The translations under genes and the position numbers were made by a program. Positions 45,631 through 53,203 of a DNA stretch of 64,000 nt are shown here, piece after piece (within the stretch, counting starts at the first letter, position 1; every line of letters begins with the position of its first letter). Location: the NCBI RefSeq assembly GCF_000153705.1, contig NZ_DS022272.1:338929-402928 (forward strand). Direction: 5' to 3'. Below the pieces are notes generated by a model. It did no database searches. It was given only the letters and a program-made list of their open reading frames with translations, and was not told the DNA's origin. Source of the DNA: Fulvimarina pelagi HTCC2506. GTDB taxonomy: Bacteria > Pseudomonadota > Alphaproteobacteria > Rhizobiales > Rhizobiaceae.

Positions 45631-46618
45631 CGCCGAGACCAGCGTAATAGGTGCCTTCGACCAGTGACTCGCTCGGGCCGACGAGCTTTTCGCCGCCGAT
45701 CTCGTAGAGAAGAGCGTAGAGCGTTTCGGTATCCTTCACTTCATCGGCTGCACTGCGCGCGGGTATGCCCTCACGGTAGCGCTCTATCAGGGTTTTGTAC
45801 GCCGCATCGTTCTCCGGCTGCATCATGCCACGAAGTGGCACCCAAGCCTCGTCGGAAGTGGCGAGCAGATCCTTTGTGGCTCGGTCGGCCATAAGGAAAC
45901 CATCGATAGCGGCTGGATGCTCGTCAGCGAAGTACTCGCGGAAGACCCAGCCGATGGAGGCAACGGGACCTTCCGTCCCCATCGCGATCGCTGCGTCCGT
46001 TCCGGAAATCAGCGTCCTGAAGCCTTCCGCCTCCAGCCGCGCGGCATAGTGCCAGAAGTTGAGAACAGCATCGAGTTCCCCTGTTCGCGCCTTTTCGGCA
46101 AGCAGCGGAGGAGCGCCGAAGGCGATCTCGTTCTCAGCCGCAAGATCCACGTCGAAGTCACGCTCGGCGAGTGCCTGGATCAGCAACCAGTTCTTGTCGA
46201 GCGGACCACCGGCGATGCCGATCGTCCTGCCTGTAAGATCGCCCAGGTCGGCTATGTCGCTGTCACCGGGTATCATCAGCGAGCCTACAGCCGTGGAGTA
46301 GGGGGCGAAGGTGTAGTCCGCGCCGGAGGCGCGCTGACGCGAGACCCAGAGCCAGTCGGATACGATCATGTCGACTTCGCCGGCCTGCAGCGCGACGTTC
46401 GAAGCCTGCTCACCGGCGAAAGGCACGATTTCAACCTCGACGCCGTTCGCTTCGTCGAGCCCTTCTCGCGTCATCGCATCGAGTTCCCAGTTGACGGTCC
46501 CAAACTTGAGGACGCCGACACGCACGGTCTCTGGTCCGCCGCCGTCGGCTTGAGCTAGAGCAGGGGCACTCGCGAAGAGTGCGGCTGCCAGAGCAAGCGG
46601 CGCAATGAGGAATTTCAT
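45620..46618 (-). CDS. ABC transporter substrate-binding protein (sulfonate/nitrate/taurine-like)
   Basis: A 332-residue periplasmic protein. The signal peptide MKFLIAPLALAAALFASAPALAQA is clear. VRVGVLKFGTVNWELDAM opens the mature part; IGIAGGPLDKNWLLIQAL and LDAVLNFWHYAARLEAEGF are typical of the NMT1/SsuA fold. GGGAGGAT lies 8 bases before ATG 46618; the longer frame to 46783 is rejected. The ligand could be a sulfonate, a pyrimidine or another anion. A TTTCTG-N8-CAGAAA dyad lies in its leader. Confidence 0.86.
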   Translation of the reverse strand: MKFLIAPLALAAALFASAPALAQADGGGPETVRVGVLKFGTVNWELDAMTREGLDEANGVEVEIVPFAGEQASNVALQAGEVDMIVSDWLWVSRQRASGADYTFAPYSTAVGSLMIPGDSDIADLGDLTGRTIGIAGGPLDKNWLLIQALAERDFDVDLAAENEIAFGAPPLLAEKARTGELDAVLNFWHYAARLEAEGFRTLISGTDAAIAMGTEGPVASIGWVFREYFADEHPAAIDGFLMADRATKDLLATSDEAWVPLRGMMQPENDAAYKTLIERYREGIPARSAADEVKDTETLYALLYEIGGEKLVGPSESLVEGTYYAGLGDGD

Positions 46619-46651
46619 ATCGCCGATCCTCCCGAAATCGTCGAATGGTCT

Positions 46652-46671
46652 TTTCTGCAATCTTACAGAAA
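46652..46671. promoter_or_regulatory. Dyad TTTCTG-N8-CAGAAA before the binding-protein gene
   Basis: A perfect 6-bp inverted repeat separated by eight bases lies 34 bases upstream of the binding-protein start. It may be an operator or a leader hairpin; the regulator is unknown. Confidence 0.4.
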
Positions 46672-46748
46672 TCCGATTTCTCCCGTTATGGAGCGCGGTC
46701 ACGACTTTGGGATAAGGGGACTTTTTCCCGGTCCCGATGCGAGCTCGA

Positions 46749-47339
46749 TCACGACCGCGCGTCGATCGCCTCGGCGATCGCATCCGCTGATTTCAAAAGC
46801 CGGACGATGATTGGCACAGCAAGTGCGATGATGGAATGGCGTCCACCTCGGGCAGCCTGCGCCTCGCGCACCTCGACGACCACCTGCGAGACCAGCGGAA
46901 TGAACCGGATGGTGAGAGAAATTGCCAGGCTCACCTTCTCCACGTTGACGCCGAGCCACGCGAACGGCCGCAATGCTTTCTCGATCGCTGATACGAGATC
47001 GGTCGTGCGCGTTGTGAGTGTGACCAGTGCTGCAGCGAGGATGAGCGCCGAAAAGCGCGTGAGAAAAAGCAGCGCCGCATCAAGGCCGACCAGCCAAAGC
47101 TGAGCCGCAAAGAGAGCGAGGAGAATGAGCACAACCGGGCGGATCTGTCGCAGGATCATCGATCCGGAAAATCCGGCGAGCGCATAGCCGAAGAGCACTG
47201 TGACCAGACCCGCAGTCGAGAGGGTGATAGAGGCAACCGAAAGCAGCAAGGTCCCGAAAGCGAGAAGCGCTAGAATCTTCGCGCCCGCCTTCATGCGGTG
47301 AAGAAAGCTCTTACCCGGCCTGTAGAGACCGGCGATCAT
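46749..47339 (-). CDS. bioN: Biotin ECF transporter, T component BioN
   Basis: A 196-residue transmembrane coupling protein of the CbiQ/EcfT family. It begins MIAGLYRPGKSFLHRMKAGAKILALLA and contains several helices and the conserved coupling helix near VEVREAQAARGGRH (the A-R-G motif contacting the ATPase). It overlaps bioM by four bases. The BioMNY trio imports biotin at low concentration in alphaproteobacteria. Confidence 0.9.
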   Translation of the reverse strand: MIAGLYRPGKSFLHRMKAGAKILALLAFGTLLLSVASITLSTAGLVTVLFGYALAGFSGSMILRQIRPVVLILLALFAAQLWLVGLDAALLFLTRFSALILAAALVTLTTRTTDLVSAIEKALRPFAWLGVNVEKVSLAISLTIRFIPLVSQVVVEVREAQAARGGRHSIIALAVPIIVRLLKSADAIAEAIDARS

Positions 47340-48010
47340 GTCGTAAGATTCATGTAGAAGGGGATCGCTTTGGCCGGTGGTCCGTCGAACGCGAGGCGGC
47401 CGGTTTCAAAGACGAGCACTCGATCAAAACCAGTGAGGCGATCGAGATCGTGTGTGACGAAGACGATGTTCTGTGAAACTTCGGCGATCGTCCGCATCAC
47501 GCGATTGGTGTTTCGTCGATCAAGAAGCGTCGTTGGTTCATCGAGGACGATCCATTCCGGTTCCAGAGCCATGACCCCGGCAAAGGCGACCATCTGCCGC
47601 TCGCCGCCGGACAGTTCGTGGACTAGGCGATCCTCAAGGCCACTTAGATCATACCGTTGGAAAATGTGATCAAGGCGGGCCCGGATATCCGCTTTCGACC
47701 ATTTCCGTGCCGTGAGACCGAAGGCGATATCTTCGCCGACCGTCGGATAGACGATCTGGTTGTCGGGGTTCTGAAAGACGAAGCCGACGCGCCGCCGCAC
47801 CTCTTTCGTTTTCGCCTTCGTATCAAGCCCGTCGACTGTCACCGTTCCCGCGCTTGGTAGAATGAGCCCGTTCAAAAGCCGTGCGAATGTGCTCTTGCCC
47901 GACCCGTTCGCGCCGATGACGCCGATTCGGCGCTCATCGAGTTCGAGGTTCAGACGGTCTAGAATGAGCGTCTCGCTTCGCCGCACGCAAACGCCGTCGA
48001 GACGGATCAT
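47336..48010 (-). CDS. bioM: Biotin ECF transporter ATPase BioM
   Basis: A 224-residue ABC ATPase. Walker A GANGSGKSTF, Q-loop GFVFQNPDNQIV, signature HELSGGERQMVAFAGVMALEP and Walker B WIVLDEPTTLLD are all present. It is the single ATPase of BioMNY. It overlaps bioN and starts 16 bases after bioY. Confidence 0.92.
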   Translation of the reverse strand: MIRLDGVCVRRSETLILDRLNLELDERRIGVIGANGSGKSTFARLLNGLILPSAGTVTVDGLDTKAKTKEVRRRVGFVFQNPDNQIVYPTVGEDIAFGLTARKWSKADIRARLDHIFQRYDLSGLEDRLVHELSGGERQMVAFAGVMALEPEWIVLDEPTTLLDRRNTNRVMRTIAEVSQNIVFVTHDLDRLTGFDRVLVFETGRLAFDGPPAKAIPFYMNLTT

Positions 48011-48026
48011 GGCTTGCCGACGATCG

Positions 48027-48575
48027 TCAGCTGCGGGCTTCTACCAGGGGATAGGTACGCTTCAGCGTTACGATCACCAGCGCAGCGATTACGGCCTTGA
48101 CGACATCGCCAGGGATGAATGGGGCCGAGCCGGCGAGCGAGGTCCAAAGCGGAATTCCGGCAACGTAGGTAGTTACCGGAACGCCGATCGCGTAGATCAC
48201 CAGAATGCCGCCGACGAGGCAGTTGAAGAAGGCGAGCGGAAAGCCGAGCCGCATCCACTTGCGCTCGGTGAGCCAGCCGATGACATAGGCTGCCGCGATC
48301 CAGCCGAAGAGATAGCCGACGGTCGGCCCGGCGAACACTGCAAGCCCGCCGCGTCCCCCAGAGAGAAGCGGAAGGCCAATTGCCACCAGCAAGAGAAACA
48401 AAGCCATCGAAAGCGCCCCGCGCCGCGCACCCAGGATCCCGCCCGCGAGCATCGGACCGAGCGACTGTGCGGTGATAGGTACAGGGATAAGCGGAACAGC
48501 GAGCGGCGGAAATGCGCCGAGAACAGCCATCAAGGCAGCGAAGAGAGCAATCAGAACGATGTCGCGTGTAATCAT
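48027..48575 (-). CDS. bioY: Biotin transporter S component BioY
   Basis: A 182-residue membrane protein with six hydrophobic segments. LIPVPITAQSLGPMLAGGILGARRGALS and GRGGLAVFAGPTVGYLFGW are the biotin-binding signatures of BioY. First gene of the bioYMN operon. No BioR-type box (TTATMKATAA-like) is seen in the 86 bases before it, so its control is not apparent from sequence. Confidence 0.92.
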   Translation of the reverse strand: MITRDIVLIALFAALMAVLGAFPPLAVPLIPVPITAQSLGPMLAGGILGARRGALSMALFLLLVAIGLPLLSGGRGGLAVFAGPTVGYLFGWIAAAYVIGWLTERKWMRLGFPLAFFNCLVGGILVIYAIGVPVTTYVAGIPLWTSLAGSAPFIPGDVVKAVIAALVIVTLKRTYPLVEARS

Positions 48576-48661
48576 TACGTTGCCGGCCCCGAACCCGCGC
48601 CAAAGATGCGAAGGTCAGTAGCCGAGCGGTCCGCTTTTCGCAACGCAGCGCGAGAGATCGA

Positions 48662-49522
48662 TCAGAGCGCCGTTTCTTCCGCATGGGCAATGTAGCGTTC
48701 GCGAAGCCGACGGGCGAAGGGACCTGGGGACCCGGAGCCGATCTTAGTGCCGTCGATCGATACGACCGGCATGACGAAGGAAGAGGCGGAGGTAACGAAG
48801 GCTTCGTCGGCCTCTCTTGCTTCCGCGACGCTGAAGGGGCGTATCTCCATGGCGCGGCCCTCCTGTTCGGCGAGTCCGACCACAGTGGCGCGAGTAATGC
48901 CATGCAGAATATCGTTGGAGAGGTGCCGGGTGACGACGGTGCCGTCCTGCTTGACGATGTAGGCATTGTTCGAAGTGCCTTCAGTCACGAAACCATCCCC
49001 GTCGACCATCCATGCATCGTCAGCGCCTCTGGATTTGGCGTCCATTTTGGCCATCGAGGGATAGAGAAGCTGGACCGTCTTGATGTCGCAGCGGCGCCAG
49101 CGCTGGTCGGGAACCGTCGCGACGGTGATGCCTGTTTTCGAGGCCGGGGTTTCGCGGAGGGTCTTTGCCTGCGTGAAGAGGACTAGGCTCGGTTCGGTGT
49201 TTTCTGGTGGGAAGGCGAAGTCGCGATCGGCGGCCCCGCGGCTGATCTGCATATAGACGAGACCCTCCTCGATCCCGTTGCGGGACAGAAGCTCACGGTG
49301 GATAGCGAGAATCATCTCGTCGCTTCCGGGGGACGGTAGAGCGAGTTCCGATAGCGAACGGCGCAGGCGCTTCATGTGTCCGGCAAAATCGACGAGTTTG
49401 CCTGACAGCACCGCCGTCACCTCGTAGACGCCATCGGCAAAGAGAAAACCGCGATCGAATACGGAGATCTTGGCTTCTGATTCAGGCACGTAGGAGCCAT
49501 TGACGTAGACGATGCGGGACAT
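48662..49522 (-). CDS. dat: D-amino-acid transaminase (class IV aminotransferase)
   Basis: A 286-residue PLP enzyme. DRGFLFADGVYEV near residue 23, VYMQISRGAADRDFAFP, DIKTVQLLYPSMAKMDAKSRGADDAW and EGTSNNAYIV match D-alanine aminotransferase. Notable: the usual catalytic Lys motif (K-TxxLLPN) appears here as IKTVQLLYPSMAKMDAK, with Lys in DIKT. D-glutamate or D-alanine may be made for peptidoglycan; the family also includes branched-chain aminotransferase and 4-amino-4-deoxychorismate lyase. It lies upstream of bioY on the same strand with an 86-base gap. Confidence 0.82.
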   Translation of the reverse strand: MSRIVYVNGSYVPESEAKISVFDRGFLFADGVYEVTAVLSGKLVDFAGHMKRLRRSLSELALPSPGSDEMILAIHRELLSRNGIEEGLVYMQISRGAADRDFAFPPENTEPSLVLFTQAKTLRETPASKTGITVATVPDQRWRRCDIKTVQLLYPSMAKMDAKSRGADDAWMVDGDGFVTEGTSNNAYIVKQDGTVVTRHLSNDILHGITRATVVGLAEQEGRAMEIRPFSVAEAREADEAFVTSASSFVMPVVSIDGTKIGSGSPGPFARRLRERYIAHAEETAL

Positions 49523-49640
49523 GAGCGGTCTTTCACTGGCCGGTTGATGCGTTCACACGATCTAGAACATTGGACATGAAATCTGAAGCGGGGGCAGGGC
49601 GTTCGGGACGACGACCGGCGTCCTGCCACAGAGCACGCAC

Positions 49641-49671
49641 GAAAAGACCCCGGCGCGTGAACGCCGGGGTC
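49641..49671 (-). terminator. Rho-independent terminator after the Liv binding-protein gene
   Basis: On the minus strand a perfect 10-bp stem (GACCCCGGCG/CGCCGGGGTC, loop TTCACG) is followed by TTTTC. It lies 40 bases after the stop of the binding-protein gene. Confidence 0.85.
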
Positions 49672-49710
49672 CTCGATCTCGTGATCGCGTGTCGACCAGA
49701 CGCGGCCGAA

Positions 49711-50934
49711 TTAGTTGGCGGGAGCCTCTTCGGTCTCGCCTTCCATAGATCCTTCGGCTTCCATCGAGCCTTCAGACTCCGTCGCCTCTCCGGAAGCGGA
49801 GGCTTCGGTCGCTTCGGCTTCGCCGCCGCCCATCGCCGAGTCCATCTGGGCGTATTCGCCGCTGTCCCACTCGTACATGACGTAGCCCGGCAGGGTCACG
49901 TCGCCCTTGTCGTCGAAGGACAGATCCCCAATCACGGTCGAGAATTCGCCATCGTTGAGCGCTTCGACAACCGGGTCGAAGTCGGTCGAGCCGGCTTCGT
50001 TGGCAGCGTCAGCCCAAGCCTGGATCGCGGCGTAGGTGTAGAGCACGTAGCCTTCGGTGGTCTTGCCCTCGGCTTCGAGCTTCTCGACGACTGGCTGAGC
50101 GGCAGGGTTGCCGCGCGGATCCGGCGAGAACGTCATCAGGGTGCCCTGGCCGGCATCGCCGGTGATTGCCCAGTATTCGTCAGTAACGAGAGCGTCGCCG
50201 GACATGATTACCGTGTCCATGCCCTGTTCGCGCATCTGACGCGCCATCAGGCCGGCCTCGGTGTGATAGCCACCGATGTAAACGAGATCGATGCCAGCCT
50301 GCTTCATCTTGGTGACGAGCGAGGTATAGTCCTTCTCACCGGCCGTATAGGCTTCGACGAGAGCGGGCGTCTTGCCGGCTTCCTCGTAGAACTTCTGAGT
50401 CTGGTCGGCGAGGCCCTTACCGTAGGCGGTCTTGTCGTTCAGGATCGCGACATTGGCATCCGGGAAGTTCTCGGCGATATAGTTCCCGGCTACTTCACCC
50501 TGCTGGTCATCTCGGCCGCAGACGCGGAAGATACCCTCGCCCGGTCGCTGGTCGGTGAAGTCCGGATTGGTCGAGGCCGGGGTGATCTCGATGATCTGCT
50601 CGTCGGCATAGACCTGGGAAGCTGGGATTGAGGAACCCGAGCAGAAATGGCCCGCAACGAACGGGACGCCTTCGGACGCGAAGTTGTTCGCGACAGCGAC
50701 CGCCTGCTTCGGATCGCAGGCATCATCGCCGATTGAGAGCTGCAGCATTTCGCCGTTGACGCCGCCGGCTTCGTTGATGTCGGCGACAGCCTGTTCGGCG
50801 CCGACGCGCAGTTGCTCGCCGAAGCTCGCATACTGGCCTGTCATGGGGCCGGCGACACCGATGGTGATGTCTGCCTTGGCCGCGCCTGAGAAGACGAGAC
50901 CGAGTGCCGCGCCAGCTAGAAGTGCCTTTTTCAT
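49711..50934 (-). CDS. Branched-chain amino-acid ABC transporter substrate-binding protein
   Basis: A 407-residue periplasmic binding protein of the LivJ/LivK family. The signal MKKALLAGAALGLVFSGAAKA is followed by DITIGVAGPMTGQYASFGEQL, and the type-I fold includes NFASEGVPFVAGHFCSGSSIPAS. The last ~38 residues are a Glu/Ala/Ser/Thr tail with EGSMEAEGSMEGETEE repeats, absent from standard LivK. It follows the liv genes on the same strand after a terminator-like hairpin, so it may have a separate promoter. GGGAGCATTC before the ATG is the ribosome site. Confidence 0.9.
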   Translation of the reverse strand: MKKALLAGAALGLVFSGAAKADITIGVAGPMTGQYASFGEQLRVGAEQAVADINEAGGVNGEMLQLSIGDDACDPKQAVAVANNFASEGVPFVAGHFCSGSSIPASQVYADEQIIEITPASTNPDFTDQRPGEGIFRVCGRDDQQGEVAGNYIAENFPDANVAILNDKTAYGKGLADQTQKFYEEAGKTPALVEAYTAGEKDYTSLVTKMKQAGIDLVYIGGYHTEAGLMARQMREQGMDTVIMSGDALVTDEYWAITGDAGQGTLMTFSPDPRGNPAAQPVVEKLEAEGKTTEGYVLYTYAAIQAWADAANEAGSTDFDPVVEALNDGEFSTVIGDLSFDDKGDVTLPGYVMYEWDSGEYAQMDSAMGGGEAEATEASASGEATESEGSMEAEGSMEGETEEAPAN

Positions 50935-51010
50935 GAATGCTCCCTGGTCGTTTGGTTTTGCCCCTTGCGGGGGTTTGATCAGTCATGGGTGCCCATGCCT
51001 GAAGCGGATT

Positions 51011-51047
51011 AAAAACGGTCGAATGACCTTTGGCTAGTCGTTTCGAC
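51011..51047 (-). terminator. Terminator-like hairpin between DUF6867 and the binding-protein gene
   Basis: On the minus strand GTCGAA ... TTCGAC arms enclose a smaller GACT/GGTC stem (with a small internal loop) and are followed by CGTTTTTAAT. It may reduce readthrough from livHMGF into the binding-protein gene. Confidence 0.5.
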
Positions 51048-51100
51048 GGTTTTTTCGACCTTGATGAATCAAGAGGCGATTCTTCAGGGTTTTCGTATGC

Positions 51101-51448
51101 TTAACCGGCTCGCAGAAACCCATATTGCCGTGCCATCTGGCGATTTCGGACGTAGGCACGGCCAGCCGCCGCGATGGCGAACAGCACGATATAGTCGATG
51201 ATGCCGTAGTAGAGAGCCGTGCCGAAACTATCGAGCGGCAGGTAGAACGTGCCGTCGAACAGACTGAAGTGAATGAAGCGTAGCGCGATGTTAAGAAGGA
51301 AGACGTAGAAGGCCATCAATCCCCAGCCATTCCACCCGAGCGCCGTCGAGCGTCCGATTGCATAGGACGCAGCGCCTCCGAGTATCACGGTGACGAAGAT
51401 GAACTCCCAGATCGAGACTTCCCAAAGGAGACCCATTGTTGCGTCCAT
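51101..51448 (-). CDS. DUF6867 membrane protein
   Basis: A 115-residue protein with three membrane helices. LLWEVSIWEFIFVTVILGGAASYAIGRSTA and the closing RNRQMARQYGFLRAG resemble the DUF6867 proteins found beside liv importers in rhizobia. Function unknown; possibly an accessory of the Liv system. The ATG overlaps the livF stop by one base, with AAGGGGG upstream. Confidence 0.75.
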   Translation of the reverse strand: MDATMGLLWEVSIWEFIFVTVILGGAASYAIGRSTALGWNGWGLMAFYVFLLNIALRFIHFSLFDGTFYLPLDSFGTALYYGIIDYIVLFAIAAAGRAYVRNRQMARQYGFLRAG

Positions 51449-52200
51449 CAGTGGGCACCCCCTTCGAGATAGGCGCTGCGCACCTCTTCACGCGACAGGA
51501 GTTCCTTGCCGGTTCCGCTCATGGTGATCGAGCCGTTGACCATGACATAGCCGCGATGGGCGAGACGCAGGGCGTGGAAGGCGTTCTGCTCGACAAGGAA
51601 AACGGTAAGGCCTTCGGTCCGATTGAGCTCCCCGATAGCGGCGAAGATCTGCTTCACGATCAAAGGGGCGAGGCCAAGCGAGGGCTCGTCCAGCAAAAGA
51701 AGCTTCGGCCGGCTCATCAGGGCGCGGCCGATCGCGAGCATTTGCTGTTCGCCGCCGGAAAGCGTGCCGCCGCGCTGATTGCGGCGCTCCTTGAGGCGGG
51801 GAAAGAGTTCGAAAACCTTGTCGAGACCAGATTGGAAGTCTTTCGGATCTTCCAGGATCGCGCCCATCTGCAGGTTTTCCATCACCGTCATGCGCGAGAA
51901 GATGCGTCGGCCCTCGGGCGATTGGGCGATCGACCGCGACATGATGTCGTGCGTCGGCAGTTTGGTGATATCGTCGCCGCGATAGACGATCTGGCCGCTT
52001 CGCGCCTGGGGCGAGCCGCAGATCGTCATCATCAATGTCGATTTGCCGGCCCCGTTCGCGCCAATCAGCGTGACGATCTCACCGCGATAGACGTCGACGT
52101 CGACACCGCGCAGGGCTTGGATCTTGCCGTAGAAGGTCTCGACGCCGCGGATCGACAGGAGGAGTTCGCGATTTTCGTAGTCGTCGATCACCGCGCTCAT
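51448..52200 (-). CDS. livF: Branched-chain amino-acid ABC transporter ATPase LivF
   Basis: A 250-residue ABC ATPase with Walker A GANGAGKST, signature LSGGEQQMLAIGRAL and Walker B LLLLDEPSLGLAP (LivF subtype). It forms the ATPase pair with LivG for leucine/isoleucine/valine or other hydrophobic amino-acid import. Overlaps livG by four bases. Confidence 0.95.
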   Translation of the reverse strand: MSAVIDDYENRELLLSIRGVETFYGKIQALRGVDVDVYRGEIVTLIGANGAGKSTLMMTICGSPQARSGQIVYRGDDITKLPTHDIMSRSIAQSPEGRRIFSRMTVMENLQMGAILEDPKDFQSGLDKVFELFPRLKERRNQRGGTLSGGEQQMLAIGRALMSRPKLLLLDEPSLGLAPLIVKQIFAAIGELNRTEGLTVFLVEQNAFHALRLAHRGYVMVNGSITMSGTGKELLSREEVRSAYLEGGAH

Positions 52201-53201
52201 GCCTGATCTCCCTCGGACATGGTCTTCATGGAGGCAGCTTGCGGATCATCGCGATGCAAGTCCTCCTCCACTTCGTAGACTTCTTCGTCATCAACGCCGA
52301 GATAGGCGGCGATCACCTTCGGATCGTCGCGCACCGCGCGGGAGTCGCCGTCGGCGATCTTCTTGCCGTAGTCGAGCACCACAATGTGGTCGGAGATTTC
52401 CATCACGACGCCCATGTCGTGTTCGATAAGGAGCACGGAGACACCGTCCCGATCACGAATGGAACGCAGGAGATCATTCAGCTCGGCTGACTCACGCGGA
52501 TTGAGGCCGGCGGCTGGCTCGTCCAGGCACAGAAGCCGTGGATCGGTACACATGGCCCGCGCGATCTCCAGCCTGCGCTGATCGCCATAGGAAAGATCGG
52601 CTGCCGGATCGTCGGCGCGGTCAAGGAGCGAGATTCGGTCGAGCCAGGCTACGGCCTTGTCCTTGGCGCGTTTTGCCTCACGCCGCCAGTTCGGAAGGCC
52701 GAGGAGACCGGCGATGGAAAAGCCCGAGGCGCGCATCAGGTGGTTGTGTTGGGCGACGAGCAGGTTCTCCAGCACCGTCATGCCACCGAACAGGCGTATG
52801 TTCTGAAAGGTGCGTGCAACCCCGGCTGTCGCTGTGATGCGGAAATCGTTCATCCGCTCAAGAAGATAGATGCCGTTCTCGCCTTCGCGGCTGTACTGCT
52901 GTCCGGTCTTCGTCAGATCCGCAATCGAGGCGTCGGTCGGCTTCTTGCCACGCCTTAGGACAATTCGGCCTTCGGTCGGCTTGTAGAAGCCGGTCACGCA
53001 GTTGAAGACGGTCGTCTTGCCGGCCCCGTTCGGCCCGATAAGCGCTGTGATGTCGCCGCGGCCAACGCTGAAGGAAAGGTCGTCGATCGCGACGAGCCCC
53101 CCGAAGCGCATGGTGAGATGCTCAACCGTCAGGACCGGATCTTCGGTCCAGCGGGCATGGGCTGCGGGTGTATCGTTGGTGTCATGCATGGTGCTGGACA
53201 T
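52197..53201 (-). CDS. livG: Branched-chain amino-acid ABC transporter ATPase LivG
   Basis: A 334-residue ATPase. Walker A GPNGAGKTT (residues 56-64), signature LSYGDQRRLEIARAM, and Walker B LLCLDEPAAGLNPRE mark LivG. It is about 80 residues longer than E. coli LivG: an insertion of about 35 residues lies between Walker A and the Q-loop (residues ~84-118), and an acidic C-terminal tail (DDEEVYEVEEDLHRDD) adds more. I chose ATG 53201; a TTG at 53207 is possible. Confidence 0.92.
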   Translation of the reverse strand: MSSTMHDTNDTPAAHARWTEDPVLTVEHLTMRFGGLVAIDDLSFSVGRGDITALIGPNGAGKTTVFNCVTGFYKPTEGRIVLRRGKKPTDASIADLTKTGQQYSREGENGIYLLERMNDFRITATAGVARTFQNIRLFGGMTVLENLLVAQHNHLMRASGFSIAGLLGLPNWRREAKRAKDKAVAWLDRISLLDRADDPAADLSYGDQRRLEIARAMCTDPRLLCLDEPAAGLNPRESAELNDLLRSIRDRDGVSVLLIEHDMGVVMEISDHIVVLDYGKKIADGDSRAVRDDPKVIAAYLGVDDEEVYEVEEDLHRDDPQAASMKTMSEGDQA

Positions 53202-53203
53202 AA

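Noticed and set aside
48576..48661. BioR-type operator before bioY
   Set aside because: No TTATAGATAA-like palindrome found in the spacer.
48007..48966. 319-codon frame over bioY and dat
   Set aside because: Spans two well-supported genes in the wrong phase and is Arg/Ser-rich.
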